From NCBI RefSeq assembly GCF_032393985.1, contig NZ_CP135918.1, positions 5,767,724 to 5,831,723 of the forward strand: a stretch of DNA of 64,000 nt. The letters are read 5' to 3'. Shown piece by piece: positions 5,598-14,100 of this stretch. Both the position numbers and the translations under genes were made by a program. This DNA is from Fischerella sp. JS2 (GTDB lineage Bacteria; Cyanobacteriota; Cyanobacteriia; Cyanobacteriales; Nostocaceae). Below the pieces are notes generated by a model. It made no database searches. It was not told the DNA's origin and worked only from the letters and a program-made list of their open reading frames with translations. Each line of letters starts with the position of its first letter. Within the stretch, counting starts at the first letter, position 1.

Positions 5598-5693
5598 GGT
5601 GTTTGAAGCCAAAGCGGTCGCGGCGCCCCTTTGTGGAACCAGTCATAACGGGTACCGCTTCGCGGAAGCAAGCTACAAGTCCCGTCAGACACC
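5598..5693 (+). tRNA. tRNA-His(GTG) with T-loop insertion
   Basis: Acceptor GTGTTTG/CAGACAC with an extra G(-1) opposite C73, the His hallmark. The anticodon GTG sits in TTGTGGA, but its stem pairs poorly. The T-stem ACGGG/CCCGT encloses a 28-nt loop (5653-5680). Confidence 0.55.
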
Positions 5694-5699
5694 CCTCAT

Positions 5700-5782
5700 G
5701 GAAGATGCTGCTCAAGGGAGGGCAACTAGTCTTGAAAACTAGAGCAGGGTCACACCTGGGGGTTCAATTCCTCCATCTTCCG
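5700..5782 (+). tRNA. tRNA-Ser(TGA)
   Basis: Class II tRNA: perfect acceptor GGAAGAT/ATCTTCC, anticodon stem CTAGT/ACTAG around CTTGAAA, long variable arm, normal T-loop TTCAATT, discriminator G. Last tRNA of the array. Confidence 0.88.
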
Positions 5783-6090
5783 TTTTCCACTCTTTTGCCG
5801 ACTCCGCCACGGCGATGTGCTGATAACACAGATACAGGAGGGGCAGTACCTCCCTGGTGGATTAGCTTTTCCGTTGGTTTAATACCAACTAAGATTTTCC
5901 AAAAAACCGCTTTTCTCAATAAAAGCATTTCCACCAATAACGTTATTGGCAAAGAATTTATCTTCAAAACAACATAAATGGGATGCTATCAAGTCATCTC
6001 ATAAAAAAACTGATACTATTGCTGCTAAATAGTGAAAGTTAATCGTGATGAAAGCGCAGTAGTACATTTAGCACGCATCGTCTAAAAATT
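5783..6090. other. Intergenic region between tRNA array and parA, with palindrome
   Basis: No gene is recognised here. It holds small hairpins (GGAGGGGCAGTACCTCCC near 5838; GTTGGTTTAATACCAAC near 5874) and a 16-bp perfect palindrome, CCAATAACGTTATTGG at 5934-5949. Confidence 0.5.
5934..5949. promoter_or_regulatory. parS-like palindrome, copy 1
   Basis: Perfect palindrome CCAATAACGTTATTGG upstream of parA. The same 16 bp, with matching flanks, recurs inside parB at 7197-7212. It may be a centromere-like ParB site or a dispersed palindromic repeat. Confidence 0.4.
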
Positions 6091-6732
6091 ATGATTATTG
6101 GGTTAACGAACCAAAAAGGGGGAGCAGGCAAAACCACTGTATCTGGGCATTTGGCATATTGGTTAAGCCAACGCGGAACAGTGATGGTTGGGGATGCAGA
6201 TGCACAAGCTAGCAGTACCAATTGGATGAAAGACCTGCAACTGCCGTGTAAAACAATGATAGACCCGGATGATTTATTTGATGAACTTCCAGCACTAGCA
6301 GAACAATATGATGCTGTAGTTGTAGACGGTCCAGGTAGCCTGAGTGAGACAACCAAGGCAATCTTATCTAGATGTGACTTGGCTTTAGTACCCTGTAAAC
6401 CAGCAGGTCTAGATATGCACAGTACATCCAAGATGTTACGTATCCTATGACAAGCAAGAGAATTACGTTCGGGAATGCCTCATGTAGGTTTGTTTTTAAA
6501 TCAGGCCAAAAAAGGGACTGTCCTGCTCAAAGATGCCCAAAGAGCATTATCACAGAAAAATACAGGGTTTCCTCTACTAAAAACGATGGTGTATGACCTC
6601 CAAGTAATTGCCGATGCACCAGGGCAAGGCACGACAGTTTGAGGATTAGGGGGAGCAACAGCCAAACGTGCAGCCAAGGACTTTGAGGAACTTTTTACTG
6701 AAGCCTTGGGGGTAGCCAATGGCAAAGGATAG
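6091..6732 (+). pseudogene. parA: ParA-family partition ATPase with two in-frame TGA codons
   Basis: The frame begins MIIGLTNQKGGAGKTT, a deviant Walker A motif (KGGAGKTT, residues 9-16) of plasmid ParA/Soj ATPases. The DGPGSLSE Walker B region and ALVPCKPAG follow. A TGA interrupts it at 6448-6450, where LRIL-x-QAREL implies Arg. Translation stays open and ParA-like (VGLFLNQAKKGT) until a second TGA at 6640-6642, then to TAG at 6730-6732. Both interruptions are TGA and no frame change is needed. Its end overlaps parB by 14 nt, as expected for a parAB operon. The likely explanation is nonsense decay; recoding is a remote alternative. Confidence 0.75.
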
Positions 6733-7636
6733 ACGACTGGTAGAAGATTTCATCTTTAGGGACGAGGAGGCAAATAAAAAGCCGACTACTATGCCTCTAA
6801 GTTTGATTGTGTTGCCCAAAGAGGAACTGCGCTACTACATTGACCCAGAAGAAGTAGAAAAAATAGTTGCTAGTGCCAGAAAAAACGGCATACTCGAATC
6901 GCTTTTGGTTCGTCCTATCCCTGGTAGTAAGCAACATGAAGTAGTAGCAGGGGCAAAACGCTACAGAGCAGCACAGATTCTTGAACTTGCATCCGTCCCT
7001 GTAGTCGTCCGCGAACTTAATGACGAAGATGCCCTAGAAATTGCCCTCATAGAAAACTTTGCTCGTTCAGCACTCACTGACCTTGAAGAAACAGATGGAG
7101 TTGTAAGGCTTTTAGCTGTCAAGCTCAAAATTTCACCCCAAGAAGTACCACCACTGCTGCATCACATCCAAAACCAACTTCGGGGTAGACTCGCCACCAA
7201 TAACGTTATTGGCAATGATGTAATTGCTGTAGTGCAATCTTGTTTAACCTCACTCGGCAACATCAAACTAGATTCATTTATCAGTAATCGTCTGCCCTTA
7301 CTCAATTTACCCAGCGACATTTTAGAGGTGTTGCGCCAGGGGAAATTGGAGACAAGTAAAGCCAAAGCGATCGCACGAGTTGGTGATGAGGAAACTAGAA
7401 AAGAACTGCTAGAGAATGCCATAGCCTACAATCTCTCACTCAATGAAATCAAACGCAAAATTAAAGAAATTGAGCAGCAATTTTTCCCAGAAACCTCATC
7501 AATAAAAGACCAAGTTGATGATACTTTACGCCGCTTCAAACAATCTAAAGTGTGGGATGACCCCAAGAAAAAAGCCAAGGTAGAGAAGCTGTTGGCACAG
7601 TTAGAAGCATTGATGAAAGATGACAAGACCAATTGA
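6719..7636 (+). CDS. parB: ParB/RepB/Spo0J-family partition protein
   Basis: A 305-residue protein with an N-terminal ParB nuclease-like domain: YIDPEEVEKIVASARKNGIL, then VVAGAKRYRAAQIL (the ParB GxxRYRA box, about residues 78-90) and ALEIALIENFARSALTDLEE (the second conserved ParB box). A coiled, basic C-terminal part (residues 230-305) suits dimerisation. It overlaps parA, so the pair forms a plasmid-type partition operon. A 16-bp palindrome shared with the region upstream of parA lies in frame at residues about 160-165 (TNNVIGN). The frame is intact even though parA is not. Confidence 0.85.
   Translation: MAKDRRLVEDFIFRDEEANKKPTTMPLSLIVLPKEELRYYIDPEEVEKIVASARKNGILESLLVRPIPGSKQHEVVAGAKRYRAAQILELASVPVVVRELNDEDALEIALIENFARSALTDLEETDGVVRLLAVKLKISPQEVPPLLHHIQNQLRGRLATNNVIGNDVIAVVQSCLTSLGNIKLDSFISNRLPLLNLPSDILEVLRQGKLETSKAKAIARVGDEETRKELLENAIAYNLSLNEIKRKIKEIEQQFFPETSSIKDQVDDTLRRFKQSKVWDDPKKKAKVEKLLAQLEALMKDDKTN
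7197..7212. promoter_or_regulatory. parS-like palindrome, copy 2, inside parB
   Basis: Identical to 5934-5949, with the flanks CCA on the left and CAA on the right also conserved. It encodes NNVIG in the parB frame. Confidence 0.4.
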
Positions 7637-7730
7637 TGAAACACCAACCAATATTGTGGTACTTAAGTACATTTTATCGCTAGTGAGCGAAGCTGGTACT
7701 GTTCAAAGTTCAACTAATCATGCCATCAAT

Positions 7731-8117
7731 ATGTCCTCTTTTAGCCTGAGTTCTCAACAATGGGAAAACCGCGTCCTACTAGTGTTTGCACCATCTGTTG
7801 AAAATCGTGACTACCAGCAGCAGATGCAGTTATTGCAAGAGTATAAAACTGGTTTTGCAGACCGGGATTTAGTTCAAGTTCAAGTTTTAACTCAAGGTAA
7901 CAGCTATGCCAACGAACAGCAAATAGATGAGTCTTCTACTACCAAGTTGCGCGATCGCTTTAATGTAGGTAAAGACGATTTTCATGTCTTTTTGATAGGT
8001 AAAGACGGTGGCGTTAAGCGCCATGACACTATACCAGTCCAGGCAACAACAATTTTTGCTGAGATTGATGCTATGCCCATGCGACAGCAAGAAATACGAG
8101 AGCAAGGTAGTAAGTAA
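7731..8117 (+). CDS. DUF4174 domain-containing protein
   Basis: From this ATG the 128-residue product is MSSFSLSSQQWENRVLLVFAPS..., which matches the start of the DUF4174 domain. The thioredoxin-like pattern of strands (RVLLVFAPS, DLVQVQVL, DFHVFLIGKDGGVKRHD) and the end AEIDAMPMRQQEIREQ are characteristic. The frame is open back to 7620, overlapping the end of parB, so a longer start with 37 extra residues is possible. I chose 7731 because family similarity begins there. The function of DUF4174 is not established. It follows parB directly and may be cargo of the same element. Confidence 0.65.
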   Translation: MSSFSLSSQQWENRVLLVFAPSVENRDYQQQMQLLQEYKTGFADRDLVQVQVLTQGNSYANEQQIDESSTTKLRDRFNVGKDDFHVFLIGKDGGVKRHDTIPVQATTIFAEIDAMPMRQQEIREQGSK

Positions 8118-8241
8118 TTAGAATTGCACAGATAGCTTTATTTACTGAGTATCTACTGAGAATCAAGTGATTTTCTGGTGTTGGAAACTCCCCTTTCCGT
8201 TTAGGAACTATATTCAAAAATAAATTTTATTCAAAGTTCCT

Positions 8242-9210
8242 ATGACCAGAATTGTTCAAGAATTTCTCGATTTAAGTAACTTTCAACGTGCTTGGGAAAA
8301 GGTAGCAGAAAATCGAGGTTGTGCAGGTGTAGATGGGGAAACTATTGATAGTTTTGCCAGTAATCAGACGCTGAATATTTATCAGTTGCGAGATGCTGTT
8401 GCTAATGGCATTTATCAACCTCGTCCTTGCAAGCAAGTAATAATTCCTAAAAAAAAAAATGGCAGTCAGCGAGAATTAAAAATACCCACAGTCCGGGACA
8501 GAATTGTTCAGCAAGCGTTATTGAATGTGCTTTACCCTGTAATTGAGCAGAAATTTTCCCCGGCTAGTTTTGCTTATCGTCCCAATCTTTCCTATTTAAA
8601 TGCTGTTGAGAAAGTCGCCGATTGGCGAGATAGTGGTTACTGTTGGGTTTTAGATGCTGATGTCGTTAAATTTTTTGATAATATCGATCATCAAAGGTTA
8701 TTAAAAGAAGTTAGATTACACGTCGATCATCCAGGAATTTTATGTTTGATTAAATCTTGGATTTCTGTTGGGATATTAACAGAATCAGGAGTAGTATTAC
8801 CAAAAAAAGGTATCCCACAAGGAGCCGTTATTTCGCCGATGCTGGCTAACATTTATCTGGATGAATTTGACCGGGTGATATCTTCATCAGATTTAAAGTT
8901 GGTGCGCTACGCTGATGATTTTTTAATTTTATCCCAGACTCAAGAGCGAATTTTATCAGCTTACTCAGAAGTCTCTAATCTTCTTGATTCTATGGGATTG
9001 ATGATGCATACTGAGAAAACCCAAATTACTAATTTTGAGCGGGGGTTTCGGTTTTTAGGTCATGGCTTTTTAGAGAATGCCATATTTCCTGTAAATGTTA
9101 AAGATGAAAAGCTGAAATCTGGAATAGAAAAGCTAGAAAAAAATAAAGGTAAAAAAAAGTCTCAAGCTTGGGTCAGAGGAAAAAAAAGAGGAAGTTGCGA
9201 CGTTAGATGA
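8242..9210 (+). CDS. Reverse transcriptase part of an RT-Cas1 fusion (frameshifted)
   Basis: A 322-residue reverse transcriptase of the group II intron-like class found in RT-Cas1 proteins. It has KKKNGSQRELKIPTVRDRIVQ (RT1-2), FSPASFAYRP, VLDADVVKFFDNIDH (palm, first Asp pair), KGIPQGAVISPMLANIYLDEFD and the catalytic YADD at about residue 223. The frame then ends in an unrelated tail. The +1 frame continues from poly-A runs at 9151-9158 and 9180-9187 straight into cas1. The module should capture spacers from RNA as well as DNA. Either a one-base indel or slippage on A8 separates the two parts. Confidence 0.85.
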   Translation: MTRIVQEFLDLSNFQRAWEKVAENRGCAGVDGETIDSFASNQTLNIYQLRDAVANGIYQPRPCKQVIIPKKKNGSQRELKIPTVRDRIVQQALLNVLYPVIEQKFSPASFAYRPNLSYLNAVEKVADWRDSGYCWVLDADVVKFFDNIDHQRLLKEVRLHVDHPGILCLIKSWISVGILTESGVVLPKKGIPQGAVISPMLANIYLDEFDRVISSSDLKLVRYADDFLILSQTQERILSAYSEVSNLLDSMGLMMHTEKTQITNFERGFRFLGHGFLENAIFPVNVKDEKLKSGIEKLEKNKGKKKSQAWVRGKKRGSCDVR

Positions 9211-9331
9211 CCAGATACAAGATATCGCGTCTCTACATCAACCCTATCTGAAAACAACAGAAATAGAATCATCATCTTCATTAAATGAAGATGAGACAAC
9301 ACATGAGCAAAAAAATCTTTGGAATCAAGAA

Positions 9332-10336
9332 ATGGCAGCTATATATTTAATTGAACAAGGGACAAATATCTATAAAGACTATCAACGTTTTATTATTCAT
9401 GTCTCAGAAAAGCCCAAACTTGAAATCCTGATTCGGGAAGTACAGCAAATTCTCGTATTTGGTAATATTCAACTATCTACTCCTGTACTTCAAGTCTGCT
9501 TACAAGAACAAATTCCAGTATTATTTCTCAGCCAAAACGGTAGATATCATGGTCATTTGTGGAGTGAAGAATCTACTCATTTGGATAATCAGGTAATCCA
9601 AATTGAAAGACGTAATGATGATTATTTTCAATTTAGTGTATCTAAAGCTGTTGTTTTGGGTAAGTTAATGAATTCCAAGCAGTTGTTAATGCGATTTAAT
9701 CGAAAACGCAAATTAGAAGATGTGGAAAAGGCTATTTATGGCATTAATCAAGATATTGATGCCTTGGAATATGTAGATGAGTTGGATGCATTGCGTGGTT
9801 ATGAAGGGATTGCTGCTGCTAGATATTTTCCAGCTTTTGGGAAGTTGATTACTAATTCTGCTTTTAGTTTCTCCCAGAGATTTCGTCAACCTCCTATTGA
9901 TGAGGTGAATTCTTTATTGAGTTTTGGTTATACACTTTTGTTTAATAATGTGTTGAGTTTTATTATTGCGGAAGGACTTTCTCCATATATAGGTAATTTT
10001 CATTATGGTGAGAGGCAAAAGGCATATTTAGCTTTCGATTTGATGGAGGAATTTCGATCTCCTATTGTTGATAGTTTGGTTTTAAATATTATTAACCATT
10101 CTTTAGTTAAACCGAAAGATTTTGATGTGGTTGCTAGTACGGGAGGGGTGTATTTAAGCCAATCTGCGCGAAAAGTTTTTTTGAAACAATTTGAAAATCG
10201 GATGAATGAAGAAGTTTCTCATCCAGATTTAATATCTCAAGTGACATACAGACATGCGATTCAGTTACAGGTGAGAAGATATAAACGTTGTTTGTTATCT
10301 GGAGTTCCCTATGAATCTTTTTTAAGGGCAGGTTAA
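9332..10336 (+). CDS. cas1: CRISPR-associated Cas1 (C-terminal part of RT-Cas1)
   Basis: A 334-residue Cas1 integrase. The N-terminal strand domain (AAIYLIEQGTNIYKDYQRFII) precedes an alpha domain with the metal-binding residues in RGYEGIAAARYFPAF (Glu), NFHYGERQKAYLAFDLMEEFRSP (His, then Asp/Glu). The frame is open upstream through an acidic linker (EEVATLDDQIQDIASLHQPYLK) to the poly-A runs that end the RT frame. No convincing ribosome site precedes this ATG, so the protein was probably made as one polypeptide of about 700 residues with RT. It works with Cas2 (10655) at the array that follows. Confidence 0.9.
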   Translation: MAAIYLIEQGTNIYKDYQRFIIHVSEKPKLEILIREVQQILVFGNIQLSTPVLQVCLQEQIPVLFLSQNGRYHGHLWSEESTHLDNQVIQIERRNDDYFQFSVSKAVVLGKLMNSKQLLMRFNRKRKLEDVEKAIYGINQDIDALEYVDELDALRGYEGIAAARYFPAFGKLITNSAFSFSQRFRQPPIDEVNSLLSFGYTLLFNNVLSFIIAEGLSPYIGNFHYGERQKAYLAFDLMEEFRSPIVDSLVLNIINHSLVKPKDFDVVASTGGVYLSQSARKVFLKQFENRMNEEVSHPDLISQVTYRHAIQLQVRRYKRCLLSGVPYESFLRAG

Positions 10337-10654
10337 AGATTTTTGGATTTTGGGTTTCTGGGTTTGGTGGAATTATCAATCCATAAGCCAAGGATTCACA
10401 ATCCTTGGCTTACAGAAAAAATCCTTTTAAGATGAGGGCGTTGTTAAACAAAATATGAATTTACAATTCACAGATGTGTAGAGACGTAGCAATGCTACGT
10501 CTCTATAATAATTTTAGGTAACGCATAATTAAATTCGGTCGATATTTATAATATATTTGGACATCCTAACATACTTATGATTTAAGTTAACCCTTATATC
10601 TTGTCAGTAAAAAAGCTTATATTCTCGTGAAGTATTAATTCTTACTCCTTTCAT
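10337..10654. other. cas1-cas2 intergenic region
   Basis: A 318-bp spacer without a gene. It holds a 13-bp perfect dyad, TAGAGACGTAGCA / TGCTACGTCTCTA (10479-10505), of the dispersed type common in this genome. Confidence 0.5.
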
Positions 10655-10930
10655 ATGTTAGTGCTTGTTGTATATGATATTCCTGATGATAAAAGGCGGA
10701 CTAAGTTATCCAATTTTCTAGAGGGTTACGGGCGAAGAGTACAGTTTTCTGTGTTTGAATGTTTTTTAAGTTTGGAGGAAATGCGGCAACTTTTTGAGAA
10801 ATCAAAAAAACTTGTCATACCATCCCAGGACAATGTGAGATTTTATTGGATTTCGGAAGAAGCTGTTTCCAGAGTGTTAACTATTGGTGGTCAAGAACCA
10901 GCAGCACCACCAAAGTATTATGTTATCTAG
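10655..10930 (+). CDS. cas2: CRISPR-associated endonuclease Cas2
   Basis: A 91-residue Cas2 beginning MLVLVVYDIPDDKRRTKLSNFL, with the conserved Asp at the end of the first strand (YDIPDD). GRRVQFSVFECFLS follows, the segment that forms the Cas2 dimer. The length fits the family. It lies 319 bp after cas1 and 218 bp before the first repeat, so RT-Cas1, Cas2 and the array form one adaptation unit. Confidence 0.92.
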   Translation: MLVLVVYDIPDDKRRTKLSNFLEGYGRRVQFSVFECFLSLEEMRQLFEKSKKLVIPSQDNVRFYWISEEAVSRVLTIGGQEPAAPPKYYVI

Positions 10931-11148
10931 GTTTTAGGATAATTAGGTAGGTTTTGGAACATGGTCATCGACACCACTCACCAAATCCCCAAAACCCTAT
11001 ATTTTTCGTTGAGTGGTGTCGATTGCTTACTAGGTAAGGGTTTAAGATATGTGTTTTGTTCGATTTTTGGGAGGATGTACTATACTTTTAGCAGTGGTGT
11101 CGATTTGGCGGCTGAAACCCTTACTGGGTAAGGGCTGCTAGACGAACT
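10931..11148 (+). promoter_or_regulatory. Leader of CRISPR array 1
   Basis: The leader contains three copies of AGTGGTGTCGA: an inverted pair at about 10968-11022 and a third near 11093. It has a -10-like TATACT at 11081-11086 with TTGTTC at 11057-11062. Right before the first repeat is a hairpin, CCCTTAC-TGG-GTAAGGG. The matching element CTGAAACGCTTACT...AGCGTTTTCAG precedes array 2. Confidence 0.6.
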
Positions 11149-14100
11149 CCCCACCGATTGGGTTAATTCGGATTAGTTGGAAACGAGAGACCGCGTTCTC
11201 GCCGAAGCGAAAGTAGTCCCCACCGATTGGGTTAATTCGGATTAGTTGGAAACGTTACGTGCTCACCGAATTCGAATTTCTGGTTTCGCATTCCCCACCG
11301 ATTGGGTTAATTCGGATTAGTTGGAAACCTGCGCTGGCGCGCGGACGTCTGTTCGTATCACCCCCACCGATTGGGTTAATTCGGATTAGTTGGAAACTGC
11401 ACGATAATTGTTGGCCGCGATTGCGCCTTCGACCCCACCGATTGGGTTAATTCGGATTAGTTGGAAACAATGATTGGAACAGCATTCTGTTGGGCAATAC
11501 TTGGTCCCCACCGATTGGGTTAATTCGGATTAGTTGGAAACTTGCCGTGGCAGAGATTCTGCAACTCGGCTTGCCCGACGCCCCACCGATTGGGTTAATT
11601 CGGATTAGTTGGAAACAAGTGCAGAGCCAGGGTTATCGATGGAAGCGCGAGCCCCCACCGATTGGGTTAATTCGGATTAGTTGGAAACGCGGCGATTAAA
11701 CCCAGGCAACTGCAGAATCCTACCCCACCGATTGGGTTAATTCGGATTAGTTGGAAACACTTACCCACAACCAACAGAGAACCGCCGATGATGCCCCACC
11801 GATTGGGTTAATTCGGATTAGTTGGAAACTTCGTCAGGAGCGGAGCCGATATAGTCTGATTGATCGGCCCCACCGATTGGGTTAATTCGGATTAGTTGGA
11901 AACCCTCGCGATATCCTCCCACGGGTAGATTGACAATGTACAGGGCCCCCACCGATTGGGTTAATTCGGATTAGTTGGAAACTTAACATCTCCTCAATGT
12001 TTTTGATTCGTAGCTTCCCCACCGATTGGGTTAATTCGGATTAGTTGGAAACGTCTACATTTCTGTTCACCTCTATCTTTATTGCCTGCCCCACCGATTG
12101 GGTTAATTCGGATTAGTTGGAAACATTTGAAACAAAGACTTCATCCATTTCACCGAGACGACCCCACCGATTGGGTTAATTCGGATTAGTTGGAAACCCT
12201 ATAATTTGCTGTTGAGTATTTGCAACTCTGGTCCCCACCGATTGGGTTAATTCGGATTAGTTGGAAACGTTTGAGGATTTATACGTGCCGGAATAACAAA
12301 TGACTCCCCACCGATTGGGTTAATTCGGATTAGTTGGAAACACTACGTAATTCCCCTTGTCGTTGATGGCTACAGTTCCCCACCGATTGGGTTAATTCGG
12401 ATTAGTTGGAAACCCTCGTTGCCGCTATCTGCAATCTGGAACTCCCCCACCGATTGGGTTAATTCGGATTAGTTGGAAACATTGCCAAAAAGTTAACGTT
12501 AGATGGCAGCAAAATGACGTCCCCACCGATTGGGTTAATTCGGATTAGTTGGAAACGCGAGAACGTTTGAACCATTATTACCTGAAGCGTTTTCCCCACC
12601 GATTGGGTTAATTCGGATTAGTTGGAAACGCTAAGCTAGTGGGACAGCTGGCATACTTTGTAATCCCCACCGATTGGGTTAATTCGGATTAGTTGGAAAC
12701 AATAGCGTCTTTCGCTTGAGCGGGCTTTACAGGTACCCCACCGATTGGGTTAATTCGGATTAGTTGGAAACGAACAGGGTTAGGCAACAGGATTTGGTTG
12801 ATGTTCCCCACCGATTGGGTTAATTCGGATTAGTTGGAAACTCAATGGTAAGTCCTACTTTGGCTGCCTGTGCAGACAACCCCACCGATTGGGTTAATTC
12901 GGATTAGTTGGAAACTATATCTTGGGTATGGTCAACGCCTGAATAGTTCTGCCCCCACCGATTGGGTTAATTCGGATTAGTTGGAAACCCCGGATGAGGT
13001 CTATAGTAAACAGGTGGTCAGGCTCCCCACCGATTGGGTTAATTCGGATTAGTTGGAAACGCTAAAGAATCCCGAAATGCATCAAAGCGCTGCTGTGCCC
13101 CACCGATTGGGTTAATTCGGATTAGTTGGAAACCACGATCCAATGGCATCACCACAGTGTTCATGTGACCCCACCGATTGGGTTAATTCGGATTAGTTGG
13201 AAACTTTAGCCCACTCATCATCGCCTGAACCCTGACCCGACCCCACCGATTGGGTTAATTCGGATTAGTTGGAAACTATATCCTGTTGGGCATGATGCCG
13301 AATCAGGAAATACCCCACCGATTGGGTTAATTCGGATTAGTTGGAAACCGCTTAGTTTGCTCGCGCACAGGCACATCGCTGTACCCCCCACCGATTGGGT
13401 TAATTCGGATTAGTTGGAAACACCGACATACCCCTTCCTACCTACTTAAAACATAATACCCCACCGATTGGGTTAATTCGGATTAGTTGGAAACGAGCAT
13501 ATCCCGGTCATTACCCGAGTCGCCTGCTACCCCACCGATTGGGTTAATTCGGATTAGTTGGAAACCCACAGCAACAAGTGTCTCGATGTCTCAGAGCCTA
13601 AACCCCACCGATTGGGTTAATTCGGATTAGTTGGAAACCCTAGCGTGTCTTGCCCTATTCCATCTAGGCCCCACCGATTGGGTTAATTCGGATTAGTTGG
13701 AAACAACAGTATCGTTTAGCTGCCATCCGCATTTTTTAGAGACCCCACCGATTGGGTTAATTCGGATTAGTTGGAAACGTTGCAGTTTGAGCCAAGGCAG
13801 ATGGAGCAAATGGACCCCACCGATTGGGTTAATTCGGATTAGTTGGAAACACGTTGCATCAACGTGTGTTGCTGAACTACCCCCCACCGATTGGGTTAAT
13901 TCGGATTAGTTGGAAACCAGTGCATTCCAGTTTTTTCCGCCGCCAGCGTAATCCCCACCGATTGGGTTAATTCGGATTAGTTGGAAACTTTCTAACCGGG
14001 AGATCGCCTGGAAGATTTTCGTACCCCCCACCGATTGGGTTAATTCGGATTAGTTGGAAACGTTCCGGCAGTTAATCGATAAACCCATAATCGTGATTCC

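Noticed and set aside
5603-5977. 124-codon frame after the tRNA array
   Set aside because: It starts inside tRNA-His and runs through tRNA-Ser; composition is not protein-like.
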